The notes below the pieces were generated by a model that was not told where the DNA came from, did not search any database, and saw only the letters and a program-made list of their open reading frames with translations. From Sva-07 sp963717385 (GTDB taxonomy: Bacteria; Actinomycetota; Acidimicrobiia; Acidimicrobiales; Ilumatobacteraceae), in assembly GCA_963717385.1 (NCBI GenBank), contig CAVQWE010000027.1:62001-126000 (forward strand): a stretch of DNA of 64,000 nucleotides, read 5' to 3'. Made by a program: the position numbers and the translations under genes. Positions within the stretch are counted from its first letter, which is position 1; every line of letters begins with the position of its first letter. This document shows, in pieces, positions 53,079-61,609 of this stretch.

Positions 53079-54644
53079 TCAGGCGCTGAGGCTGGTGACG
53101 TGGAGGATGCCCGGGGCGGCACGAAGGGCGTCGAGCACCTCGGCCGGAACGGGGGCGCTCGGCGCGATCAGCATCACCGCGGTTTCGGAGCCGGTGACCC
53201 GACTCACATCCATGTCGGAGATGTTCACGCCCGCATCGCCGAGGAGCGTGCCGACGGTGCCGATCACCCCGGGGCGATCGTCGTTCTGGATGACCACCAT
53301 GTTGTCGACAGGCGGCACGTCGAACGGCGTGTCGTCGATGTTGACGATCCGCTGGGTCGCCTTCGGGCCGGCGAGCGTGCCCGAGATCGAGTGGCCACCG
53401 CCGCGCAGCGACAGCAAGTTGATGAAGTCGGCCGAGGTGGCCGAGCACACGTCGCGCACCTCGACGCCATGCTGCGCCGCGAGTTGGGGGGCGTTCACGT
53501 AGGTGACAGCTTCGTCGGAGATGGCACCGAAGAATCCCTTCAGCACGGCGAGCTGCAGGATGCGGGTGTCGTAGCCGGCGATCTCGCCTTCGCAGCAGAT
53601 CTCGAGCTCGGGGGGAAGCCCGCCGACCAGCGACACGAACAGACTGCCGAGCCGTTCGGCGAGCGGCAGGTACGGGCGGATGGTCTCGCTCGCCTCGGCG
53701 GCGTTGACGTTGACCGCGAACGGCACGAACTCGCCGGCCAAGGCGAGCTGCACCATCGACGCAATGGTGTCGCCGGCCTTGTCCTGCGCCTCGCGGGTGC
53801 TGGCGCCGAGGTGCGGCGTGACGATGATCGAGTCGATCTCGAACAGGGGCGACTCGGTCATCGGCTCGGTGGAGAACACGTCGAGCGCGGCGCCGGCGAT
53901 GATGCCTTCACGCACACAGTCGGCCAGATCGCTCTCGTGCACGATGCCGCCGCGGGCCACGTTGATCACCCGGAGGCTGGGCTTGGCCTTCAGGAGCAGG
54001 TCACGGTTGATCAGCCCAAGCGTCTCAGGTGTCTTGGGCAGGTGCACCGTGAGGAAGTCCGACTCGGCGACCACCTGGTCGAGTGCCATCAGCTCGACAC
54101 CCATCTTCTTCGCACGGTCCTCGGACACGAACGGGTCGTAGGCAATCAGCCGCATCCCGAACGCCTTGGCACGGTCGCCGACCAACTTGCCGATCCGACC
54201 GAGGCCGACGATCCCGAGGGTCTTGTCGGCGAGTTCGACACCCTCCCAGCGGCTGCGTTCCCAGCGTCCAGCGACGAGCGCGGCATGGGCTTGGGGCACG
54301 TTGCGGGCCGACGCCATCAGCAACGCCATCGTGTGCTCGGCAGCGGAGATGATGTTGCTCTGCGGCGCATTGACCACCATGACGCCGCGGGTGGTGGCGG
54401 AGTCGACATCGACGTTGTCGAGGCCGATTCCGGCGCGACCAACGACCATCAGGTCACTTCCGGCCGCCAGCACCGCGTCGGTGACGTCGGTTGCCGAACG
54501 GATGATCAGCGCGTGGGCACCCGGCACCACGCCGAGGAGTTCTTCGGCCGACAGCCCGAGCTGTACGTCGACGTCGTGCCCTTCCGCTCGGAGGCGGTCG
54601 AGGCCGCCCTCGGCAATTTCTTCGGTGACCAGGATGCGAGCCAT
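53079..54644 (-). CDS. serA: D-3-phosphoglycerate dehydrogenase (long form)
   Basis: 521 aa; first step of serine synthesis. NAD motif LGIVGLGRIGKLVGDRAKAFGMRLIAYDP; catalytic Arg in INVARGGIVHESDL, Glu in FSTEPMTESPLF, His in VTPHLGASTREAQDKAG. Then the intervening ASB domain and a C-terminal ACT domain (NMVVIQNDDRPGVIGTVGTLLGDAGVNISDMDVSR) for serine feedback, the mycobacterial layout. ATG at 54644 (MARILVTEEIAEGGL) was chosen; longer in-frame starts overlap the divergent promoter. Confidence 0.93.
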   Translation of the reverse strand: MARILVTEEIAEGGLDRLRAEGHDVDVQLGLSAEELLGVVPGAHALIIRSATDVTDAVLAAGSDLMVVGRAGIGLDNVDVDSATTRGVMVVNAPQSNIISAAEHTMALLMASARNVPQAHAALVAGRWERSRWEGVELADKTLGIVGLGRIGKLVGDRAKAFGMRLIAYDPFVSEDRAKKMGVELMALDQVVAESDFLTVHLPKTPETLGLINRDLLLKAKPSLRVINVARGGIVHESDLADCVREGIIAGAALDVFSTEPMTESPLFEIDSIIVTPHLGASTREAQDKAGDTIASMVQLALAGEFVPFAVNVNAAEASETIRPYLPLAERLGSLFVSLVGGLPPELEICCEGEIAGYDTRILQLAVLKGFFGAISDEAVTYVNAPQLAAQHGVEVRDVCSATSADFINLLSLRGGGHSISGTLAGPKATQRIVNIDDTPFDVPPVDNMVVIQNDDRPGVIGTVGTLLGDAGVNISDMDVSRVTGSETAVMLIAPSAPVPAEVLDALRAAPGILHVTSLSA

Positions 54645-54726
54645 ATCCCCACTGCCTATCTGCTCGTCGACCCCAGTTCCACGAGGTTTGACGAACCGTT
54701 CACGGCCACCCGGTACGTTCTGCACG

Positions 54727-55914
54727 GTGTCGACAGGCGAACACGGGAACGAGAACGAGATCGAGATCGAGCGCTGGTTCGTACAGCGCGGCGTTCCGCA
54801 TCTCGTCGAGAGCGAACACGATGCCTCGATCCTCGACACGTGGACCCGTGCGCTCCCGCTGCTCGTGGCCGCGTATCTGCTGCTCGGGTTGAATGCGCTC
54901 GACCTCTACGGCTGGACGCTGGCACAGAACCTCGCTGCGGCAGTCGGGGTGCTGGCCATGCTCATCGCTGCGTGGGCATTGTCGAATCGGCTTCGCGGCG
55001 CCGCAACCTTCGCTCGACCGACCGACATCGACGCACCCGAACTCCTCCTGTTCGTCTTCGGCCCAGCGCTGCCCGTGCTCGCGTTCGGTCAGGTCCGCGA
55101 CGCCATCGAAAGCGTGGTCCAGGCGTTGGCGCTGTTGGCGCTGATCTATCTCTGGTCCTCCTATGGCATCGGCGCGCTCCTGCGATGGGGAGCCCGACGC
55201 TCCGGAGGCCAACTCACCGGCCTCGGCCCACTCGTCGCGAAGGCGCTGCCACTGCTGCTGGTCTTCAATGCGTTCTTGTTCATCAACGCCGAGGTGTGGG
55301 AGATGGCCGGCACGCTCGACGGGGCTGCCTACGTGGTGATCGTGGTGACGTTCTTCGTGCTCGGAGCGGTCTTCGCCCTCAGCCGACTGCCGGGGTTCAT
55401 CAGGTCGGAGAACCGGTTCGCGTCATGGGACGAGATCGGGAGCTACCTCGCCGACACCCCTGCCGACGACATCGAACTCCCCGCCGACGGACCGACCGAC
55501 GACCCGTTGCGCTCGCGACAACGCTTCAACATCGGATTGATCGTGCTGTTCGGTCAGGCCGCCCAAATCACCCTGGTGGTACTCGCACTGACCGGCTTCT
55601 TCATCTTCTTCGGCTTCTTCGCCATCAGCGCCGAGACGATGCTCAACTGGACCCGTCTCAGCGAGATCAGCGTGCTCGCCGAGGCGAACTTCGGCAATCG
55701 CACGCTGGTGGTCACCGAGCCGTTGATCCGGGTGGCGGTGTTCCTCGGCGCGTTTTCCGGCATGTATTTCACGGTCGTGCTGACCACCGACGAGACGTAC
55801 CGGAAGGAGTTCGCGAGCGACGTCGGCCCCGAGCTCCGCCAGATCCTGGCCGTGCGCGCTGCCTACCACGTCGCTCAGCGGACCCATTCGGCCGCTGGCC
55901 CGGAGGCGTCGTGA
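54727..55914 (+). CDS. multi-spanning membrane protein, unknown function
   Basis: 395 aa, seven to eight membrane helices (LPLLVAAYLLLGLNALDLYG, ALLALIYLWSSYGIGALL, LPLLLVFNAFLFINAEVWEMAG, AAYVVIVVTFFVLGAVFALSR, VVLALTGFFIFFGFFAISAETM, VAVFLGAFSGMYFTVVLTTDE) after a soluble start. It looks like an actinobacterial conserved membrane protein; no transport motif seen. GTG start with TACGTT 7 nt upstream. First of four genes each overlapping the next by 4 bp. Confidence 0.65.
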   Translation: MSTGEHGNENEIEIERWFVQRGVPHLVESEHDASILDTWTRALPLLVAAYLLLGLNALDLYGWTLAQNLAAAVGVLAMLIAAWALSNRLRGAATFARPTDIDAPELLLFVFGPALPVLAFGQVRDAIESVVQALALLALIYLWSSYGIGALLRWGARRSGGQLTGLGPLVAKALPLLLVFNAFLFINAEVWEMAGTLDGAAYVVIVVTFFVLGAVFALSRLPGFIRSENRFASWDEIGSYLADTPADDIELPADGPTDDPLRSRQRFNIGLIVLFGQAAQITLVVLALTGFFIFFGFFAISAETMLNWTRLSEISVLAEANFGNRTLVVTEPLIRVAVFLGAFSGMYFTVVLTTDETYRKEFASDVGPELRQILAVRAAYHVAQRTHSAAGPEAS

Positions 55915-56621
55915 CCCTGATCGACGTCCGCACGCTGTCGACCCGCGCCGAGTTCCTCGACCACGACGAATTGATGCAGGGCGTCTGGGGGATGACGGCG
56001 CCGCTCGTCACCATCGAAATGCTGACGGCGATCTCGCACTCTGGCGGATACGTCGCTGCCGCGTTCGACCGGGATCGAATGGTGGGCGCCTCGGTGGGGT
56101 TTCTCGCGGACCACCACGGCGAGCGCGCCCTGCACAGCCACATCACCGGCGTGGTCGACACGAAGCGACACGCTGGCATCGGGCGAGCGATCAAGCTGCA
56201 CCAGCGGGCGTGGGCTGCCGAGCGCCGGCTCCGCTGGATCACGTGGACATTCGACCCCTTGGTGCGCCGCAATGCGTGGTTCAACATTGCGCTCTTGGGA
56301 GCCGACGTCGACGGGTACATCCCGTCGTTCTACGGCCCGATGACCGATGCGATCAACGCCGGCGACGAGTCCGACCGACTACTGATCGCCTGGGATGTCG
56401 GCTCGCCCGTCCCCGTCCGGCCCCGCGACGGCAGCGGCGTCGACCACGCTCTGTTCGTGCCCACCCCGTCGGACATCGTCGACCTTCGCCGAACCGATCC
56501 GGCGGCGGTCGCCGGGTGGCGGGCTGCGACACGCGACGCGCTCGTCGACGCACTCGACAGCGGCCGTCGAGTGCTCGGATTCACGCGCGAAGGCGCGTAC
56601 GTGATCGGATCACCGTCATGA
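55911..56621 (+). CDS. GNAT-family acyltransferase linked to N-acylamino-acid racemase
   Basis: 236 aa. The N-terminal half has a GNAT-like core: VTIEMLTAISHSGGYVAAAFDRDRMVGASVGFLADHHGERALHSHITGVVDTKRHAGIGRAIKLHQRAWA, where GIGRAIK is the acyl-CoA loop; the C-terminal half is variable (ITWTFDPLVRRNAWFNIALLGADV). This matches the COG3375 group that neighbours N-succinylamino-acid racemases and supplies N-succinyl-D-amino acids. GTG start and stop overlap both neighbours by 4 bp. Confidence 0.75.
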   Translation: MTLIDVRTLSTRAEFLDHDELMQGVWGMTAPLVTIEMLTAISHSGGYVAAAFDRDRMVGASVGFLADHHGERALHSHITGVVDTKRHAGIGRAIKLHQRAWAAERRLRWITWTFDPLVRRNAWFNIALLGADVDGYIPSFYGPMTDAINAGDESDRLLIAWDVGSPVPVRPRDGSGVDHALFVPTPSDIVDLRRTDPAAVAGWRAATRDALVDALDSGRRVLGFTREGAYVIGSPS

Positions 56622-57769
56622 CCTGGACCATCGACCGTGTCGAACTGCGCCGAATCTCCATGCCGTTGGTGTCGCCGTTCCGAACGAGTTTCGGCAGCGA
56701 GGTCGACCGCGACATCTTGCTGGTGCGAGTCGATCTGGCCGACGGTTCGGGCGACACGATCGAGGGCTGGGGCGAATGCGTCGCCTTGGCCGAGCCCAGC
56801 TACTCGCCCGAATACGTCGACGGTGCACAACAGGTGATCATCCAACACCTGCTCCCCCGCCTGATGGCCGCCGGACCGATCGAAGCAGCGAACGTCGCAC
56901 CGGCGCTCGCCAAGCTGCACGGCCACCCGATGGCAAAGGCAGCACTCGAAATGGCGGTGCTCGATGCGCAGCTACGAGCGACCGACCAATCGTTCGCGTC
57001 ATTCCTCGGCGCCGAACGCACCCGCATTCCGAGCGGGGTGAGCGTGGGCATCCACGACTCGACCGAGGAGCTGCTCGCCGCCGTGCAGGGCTACGTCGAC
57101 GACGGCTATGTGCGCATCAAACTCAAGATCGAGCCGGGCTCCGACATCGACCAGGTGGCAGCCGTGCGTGAATTGATCGGTCCCGACACCCCGTTCCAGG
57201 TCGACGCCAACACCGCCTATCGCCGCACCGACGGTGCCCACCTCGCACGTCTCGACGAGTTCGCACTGTTGCTGATCGAACAGCCACTGCCCGAGGACGA
57301 CATCATCGGCCACGCACGTCTGGCCGACGAGGTCGAGACCCCGATCTGCCTCGACGAGTCGCTGGTCTCGGCCGCCGGCACCGCTGACGCAATCGAGCTG
57401 GGCGCTTGCGAGATCGCCAACATCAAGCCGGGCCGAGTGGGCGGGTACCTCGAAGCGGTGCGCATTCACGACCTCTGTCTGGCCCGCGGCATCCCGGTGT
57501 GGTGTGGGGGAATGCTCGAAACGGGCATCGGCCGTGCGGCCAACGCCGCGCTGGCCGCACTCCCAGGGTTCACATTGCCCGGCGACATCAGCGCGTCGAC
57601 CCGCTTCTACGCCCGCGACATCGTGTCCAATCCGATCACCATCACCGACGGCCATGTCAGTGTGCCCACCACACCTGGCCTCGGTTTCGAGCTCGACCGC
57701 GACTTTCTCGACTCGGTCACGACGAGCCGTCTGGGCATCGACGTCCGCGGTACAGTCAGCGAACTATGA
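56618..57769 (+). CDS. enolase-superfamily enzyme, N-acylamino-acid racemase/o-succinylbenzoate synthase type
   Basis: 383 aa of the MLE subgroup. Start region MPLVSPFRTSFGSEVDRDILLVRV; barrel with catalytic KxK in YVRIKLKIEPGSD, metal ligands Asp in QVDANTAY, Glu in LLIEQPLPEDD and Asp in ICLDESL, and a second Lys in NIKPGRVGGY. Both o-succinylbenzoate synthesis (menaquinone) and N-acylamino-acid racemisation occur in this subgroup. Coupling to a COG3375 acyltransferase favours racemase, and no other men genes are present. Confidence 0.8.
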   Translation: MTWTIDRVELRRISMPLVSPFRTSFGSEVDRDILLVRVDLADGSGDTIEGWGECVALAEPSYSPEYVDGAQQVIIQHLLPRLMAAGPIEAANVAPALAKLHGHPMAKAALEMAVLDAQLRATDQSFASFLGAERTRIPSGVSVGIHDSTEELLAAVQGYVDDGYVRIKLKIEPGSDIDQVAAVRELIGPDTPFQVDANTAYRRTDGAHLARLDEFALLLIEQPLPEDDIIGHARLADEVETPICLDESLVSAAGTADAIELGACEIANIKPGRVGGYLEAVRIHDLCLARGIPVWCGGMLETGIGRAANAALAALPGFTLPGDISASTRFYARDIVSNPITITDGHVSVPTTPGLGFELDRDFLDSVTTSRLGIDVRGTVSEL

Positions 57770-58176
57770 CGTATCCGTTTCTGTCCGAAGAGTGGATGGC
57801 TGCAGCTCACGAAATTCGTGAGAAGTACGCCGACCAGGTCCCGCCGGTCACCACGGTGATCAAGATCAATCAGGTCATCGTCGACGTGCCCTTCGGCGAC
57901 GGCGAAGTGAAGAGCTACCTCGACACCTCGTCGGGCCATCTCGAGATGGAACTCGGCGAGCTCGACGACGCCGACACCACGATCACCACCGACTACGCAA
58001 CTGCCAAGGCGCTGTTCGTCGATCAGGATCAGGCGGTCGCAATGCAGGCGTTCATGTCCGGCAAGATCAAGGTGCAGGGCGACATGATGAAGATGATGGC
58101 GATGCAGACCGCCATCCCCTCCAACGAGTTCACCGACACCATCGCCGAAGAGATCAAGGCGATCACCAACCCGTAA
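57766..58176 (+). CDS. SCP2-type sterol/lipid-binding protein
   Basis: 136 aa. SCP2 fold: VTTVIKINQVIVDVPFGDGEVKSYLDTSSGHLEMELG, then DTTITTDYATAKALFVDQDQAVAMQAFMSGKIKVQGDMMKMMAMQ, where the last helix and GKIKVxGDM are typical. It would bind fatty acyl-CoA or sterol-like lipids in the cytoplasm. Last of the four overlapping genes; an imperfect hairpin (58182-58206) follows. Confidence 0.8.
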   Translation: MTYPFLSEEWMAAAHEIREKYADQVPPVTTVIKINQVIVDVPFGDGEVKSYLDTSSGHLEMELGELDDADTTITTDYATAKALFVDQDQAVAMQAFMSGKIKVQGDMMKMMAMQTAIPSNEFTDTIAEEIKAITNP

Positions 58177-58245
58177 CACCGCAGCTCGGGAGATTCCCCG
58201 GGCTGTGTCGTGCAAATTCGGGCGACCCTCGCCACACTGGTGGCC

Positions 58246-59394
58246 ATGGCCGTCGTCACCGAAGAACAGATCATCGAAGCCCTCCGCCCGGTCGAGGATC
58301 CCGAGCTGCACCGCTCGATCGTCGATCTCGGCATGTTGCGCGGTGTTGCAATCCGTGACAACGGCGTGGTCGGCGTTCTGATCGCCCTCACCGTGCCCGG
58401 CTGTCCGCTCAAGGGCGAGATCACCAAGCGCGTGTCCGATGCTGCCACCGAACTCGACGGTGTCGAGTCGATCGACCTCGAGTTCACGGTGATGAGCGAC
58501 GAGGACCGCGAGAACCTGCGCCGCACGCTGCACGGCGACGCCGGCGCCACGGCCGGGTCGACGCAGGCACACGGCCATGCCGAAGGCCGCGAGATCCCGT
58601 TCTCGAAGAACACCTCGAAGACCCGCCCACTGTTGATCTCGTCGGGCAAGGGTGGCGTCGGCAAGTCCAGCGTCACCACCAACCTCGCTGTTGCGCTCGC
58701 CTCGCAGGGTTACAAGGTCGGCGTGGTCGATGCCGACATCTACGGCTACTCGATCCCGCGCATGCTCGGCACCGACCGCGACCCCACCGTGATCGACGAA
58801 ATGCTGATCCCGCCCGAGATGTGGGGTGTGCGCTGCATCTCGATCGGCTACTTCGTGCCCGAGGGCCAAGCGGTCATCTGGCGTGGCCCGATGCTGCACA
58901 AGGCACTCGAGCAGTTCCTCACCGACGTGTTCTGGGACGAGCCGGACTTCTTGCTCATCGACATGCCACCCGGCACCGGCGACATCGCCCTTTCACTGGC
59001 TCAGTACCTGCCTCGTGGCGAGGTGTTCGTCGTGACCACCCCGCAGCCGGCAGCGCAGAAGGTCGCGTCGCTGTCGGCGGCGATGGCAGCCAAGGTCAAC
59101 CTGCCGGTGCGCGGCGTGATCGAGAACATGTCGTGGTTCACCGGCGACGACGGCAAACGCTACGAGATCTTCGGTTCCGGCGGTGGCGAACTCTTGGCCG
59201 AGGAACTCGAGGTGCCGTTGCTCGGCAAGCTGCCGTTGGTTCCCGAGCTACGCGAGGGCGGCGACAACGGCCGCCCGATCACGGCGGTCGATCCCGAGTC
59301 GGAGGCGGCCAAGATGTTCCAGGACATCGCCACGAAGATCGCCGTCGACATGAAGCCGAAGAAGGTCTTCTCGGAGAAGCTGAAGATCCTCTGA
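58246..59394 (+). CDS. Mrp/NBP35-type Fe-S cluster carrier ATPase
   Basis: 382 aa. N-terminal DUF59/MIP18 domain (EEQIIEALRPVEDPELHRSIVDLGMLRGVAI) and a C-terminal P-loop ATPase: ISSGKGGVGKSSVTTNLAVALASQGYKVGVVDADIYGYSIPRM, LLIDMPPGTGDIALSLAQ. Such proteins (ApbC/Mrp) carry or load iron-sulfur clusters. Start ATG at 58246 chosen (MAVVTEEQIIEAL); an earlier frame start lacks family match. Followed by a GGGTCTGACCC palindrome. Confidence 0.88.
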   Translation: MAVVTEEQIIEALRPVEDPELHRSIVDLGMLRGVAIRDNGVVGVLIALTVPGCPLKGEITKRVSDAATELDGVESIDLEFTVMSDEDRENLRRTLHGDAGATAGSTQAHGHAEGREIPFSKNTSKTRPLLISSGKGGVGKSSVTTNLAVALASQGYKVGVVDADIYGYSIPRMLGTDRDPTVIDEMLIPPEMWGVRCISIGYFVPEGQAVIWRGPMLHKALEQFLTDVFWDEPDFLLIDMPPGTGDIALSLAQYLPRGEVFVVTTPQPAAQKVASLSAAMAAKVNLPVRGVIENMSWFTGDDGKRYEIFGSGGGELLAEELEVPLLGKLPLVPELREGGDNGRPITAVDPESEAAKMFQDIATKIAVDMKPKKVFSEKLKIL

Positions 59395-59411
59395 TCCACG
59401 TCTGGATCACG

Positions 59412-59430
59412 TCGCGGGTCTGACCCGTGA
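59412..59430. repeat. GGGTCWGACCC palindrome behind mrp
   Basis: Core CGGGTCTGACCCG centred at 59421, arms of 9 bp with one G.T pair. Between the Mrp stop and the zincin gene. Confidence 0.5.
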
Positions 59431-59445
59431 TGTAACACTGCCCCG

Positions 59446-59784
59446 GTGGAGATCGTGCCGCGGTACAAGTTCGATGCGATGGTGGCCGACGCGCTCGACG
59501 ACCTGCCCGACGAACTGCTGCACGTGCTCGACAACGTGGTGGTCCAGGTGGTCGATCGTCATGCTGACGAGCCCGACCTGCTCGGGCTCTACGAGGGTGT
59601 GCCCCACACCGAACGCACCGGCCAGGAGGGCCCTGACGTCGTGTCGATCTTCCGGCTCCCGCTGTGCGAGATGTGCCACGACGTCGACGAACTCGCCGAC
59701 GAGGTCTACGTGACGGTCATCCACGAGATCGCCCACGCCGCCGGCATCGACGACGATCGCCTCCACGAACTCGGCTGGGCCTGA
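59446..59784 (+). CDS. zincin-like metallopeptidase family protein
   Basis: 112 aa of the PF06262 (zincin-like, DUF1025) family. Small fold with the HExxH motif VIHEIAHAAGIDDDRLHELGW, whose third ligand is the His of RLHELGW. Other marks: DLPDELLHVLDNVVVQV, TERTGQEGPDVVSIFRLPLCEMC. Peptidase activity is not shown for most members. GTG start with TAACACT just upstream. Confidence 0.8.
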   Translation: MEIVPRYKFDAMVADALDDLPDELLHVLDNVVVQVVDRHADEPDLLGLYEGVPHTERTGQEGPDVVSIFRLPLCEMCHDVDELADEVYVTVIHEIAHAAGIDDDRLHELGWA

Positions 59785-59817
59785 AGCCCGCGCTGGTCGG
59801 GTGGTAGACACCGAGCC

Positions 59818-61542
59818 GTGGAATCGGCACCGTTCGCACCCAACGAAGCGGTGGCGGTGGCGGTCGAGCCCGACCTCGGTGCGGTCGCGGTGGGCGAGCG
59901 CGGCGGCGAGATGCGATGGGAACCATCGAGCGCCGTTGCCGGAATCGACGATGTCGAACGCGCCGTGGGACCACGCTGGGTGTGGTGGACCTCGGCAACA
60001 CCCGAACTGCTCGTCGCTGCCGGATTCCGACCAGCACGCTGCTGGGACATCGATGCGGTTCACCGTCTGCTCCACGGAGGATGGCGGGCTGGGCCGGCCA
60101 TCACCTGGGCCGCAGCGCACGGTCTCGGCGCCGACGACCTGCCAACCGTCGCCCCCATCGATCTGTTCACCGTTGCCGCAACTGCTGACCCGGGCGACGG
60201 TGACCAGCCGATCCGGACCGACGGGCACCTCGATCCGACGTGGGTCGAGGGCGGCTGGCACAACAGCGTCGACCGGCTCACGACGTGGGCGACGCTCGCA
60301 CTCGACGTGCACCGACGCCAGAGCGGACAACTCGCCGCGCTCGATCTTCGTCCGGCCGCTCCGGCGACGGCGCGCTCCGAGTCGGCGGCGGCGCTGCTCG
60401 CAACAGAACTCGGTCGCGACGGCCTCCCGATCGACGTGGCCGAAGCCGGGCGGATCATCGCCACGTTCATCGGGCCACGGCCGACCGACGCCGCCCACGA
60501 GCGCCGCCTCGCGGCCGAGCGCGACCACCTGGTGCTCGCACATCTACCGCACGACCTGCGCGACGGGGTCGATCTACGCAACCCGGCCAACGTCAAGTCG
60601 CTGTTGCGGCGCGCCGGCATCGAGGTCGACGACACACGCGCCTGGCGGCTGGAACGGCTGCGCGACGAGCATCCCGTGGTCGACGCACTGCTGCGCTGGC
60701 GCAAGGCCGAGCGGGTTGCGACGACGTTCGGGTATCGATGGCTCGACGAGCATGTGAGCGACGGACGCCTCCGTGGGTCGTGGTCGTCGTCCGACGGTGC
60801 AGCAGGCCGCATGACTGCCACAGCGGGTCTGCACAACCTCCCAGCCGATCTTCGACCTGCAGTCGTCGCTGAGCCGGGACACCAGTTCGTACGCGCCGAT
60901 CTCGGACAGATCGAACCGAGGATCCTGGCAGCGGTGTCGGGCGACCAGGTGCTGGCTGCGGCAACACACGAGGTCGACATGTATGCACCGGTCGCACAGC
61001 GCCTCGGCGTGAGCCGCGAGATCGCGAAGGTCGCCGTGCTGGGCGCGATGTACGGCCAGACCACTGGGCATGGTGCCGCCGCGCTCCGGGGCCTCGACGC
61101 CGCCTACCCCGTGGCGATGCGGTACCTGACCGATGCCGCTCGTGCGGCCGAGACGGGCAACGATCTGCGCACCCGCGGCGGCCGACGAGTACGAATGTCC
61201 GGTGGCGTCGATCCGACCGCCGACGAACGAGACCAACGCTCTCGTGCCGCTGCGCGGGGCCGCTTCGGACGCAATGCCATGGTGCAAGGAGCCGCAGCAG
61301 AGTTCTTCAAGACGTGGGCGGTCATCGTGCGTGCCCGCTTGTCGGTGGACTCGCAGATCGTGCTGTGCCTCCACGACGAATTGCTGGTGCAGGCACCCGC
61401 CGACGAGGCCATCGACGTTGCCACGATCGTCGACGATGCACTCCAGGAAACCGCAGCACGGTGGCAACAGCCGGAGATCCGAGCCGACGTGCACTTCGTC
61501 GCCGATACCAGCGTGATCGATCGCTGGTCGGACGCCAAGTGA
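59818..61542 (+). CDS. family-A DNA polymerase with degenerate exonuclease domain
   Basis: 574 aa. The C-terminal half is a pol-A palm and fingers: motif A RADLGQIEPRILA (in place of DYSQIELR), motif B REIAKVAVLGAMYGQTTGHG, motif C LCLHDELLV, plus RMTATAGLHNLPADLR. The N-terminal about 200 residues sit where a 3'-5' exonuclease would be, but the usual acidic exonuclease motifs are not obvious. This matches the short 'bifunctional 3'-5' exonuclease/DNA polymerase' annotated in many actinobacteria beside true PolA. GTG start; TAGACA lies 7 nt upstream. Confidence 0.85.
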   Translation: MESAPFAPNEAVAVAVEPDLGAVAVGERGGEMRWEPSSAVAGIDDVERAVGPRWVWWTSATPELLVAAGFRPARCWDIDAVHRLLHGGWRAGPAITWAAAHGLGADDLPTVAPIDLFTVAATADPGDGDQPIRTDGHLDPTWVEGGWHNSVDRLTTWATLALDVHRRQSGQLAALDLRPAAPATARSESAAALLATELGRDGLPIDVAEAGRIIATFIGPRPTDAAHERRLAAERDHLVLAHLPHDLRDGVDLRNPANVKSLLRRAGIEVDDTRAWRLERLRDEHPVVDALLRWRKAERVATTFGYRWLDEHVSDGRLRGSWSSSDGAAGRMTATAGLHNLPADLRPAVVAEPGHQFVRADLGQIEPRILAAVSGDQVLAAATHEVDMYAPVAQRLGVSREIAKVAVLGAMYGQTTGHGAAALRGLDAAYPVAMRYLTDAARAAETGNDLRTRGGRRVRMSGGVDPTADERDQRSRAAARGRFGRNAMVQGAAAEFFKTWAVIVRARLSVDSQIVLCLHDELLVQAPADEAIDVATIVDDALQETAARWQQPEIRADVHFVADTSVIDRWSDAK

Positions 61543-61609
61543 CCGGCGAGGGGCAAGCCGAACTGCGCCCAGTGTTGGCCACCACCGAGATCCCACTACC
61601 GTGGGATCG

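Noticed and set aside
53079..54839. Longer serA start at 54839
   Set aside because: The extra 65 residues have no family match and would run through the promoter and 5' end of the divergent membrane-protein gene.
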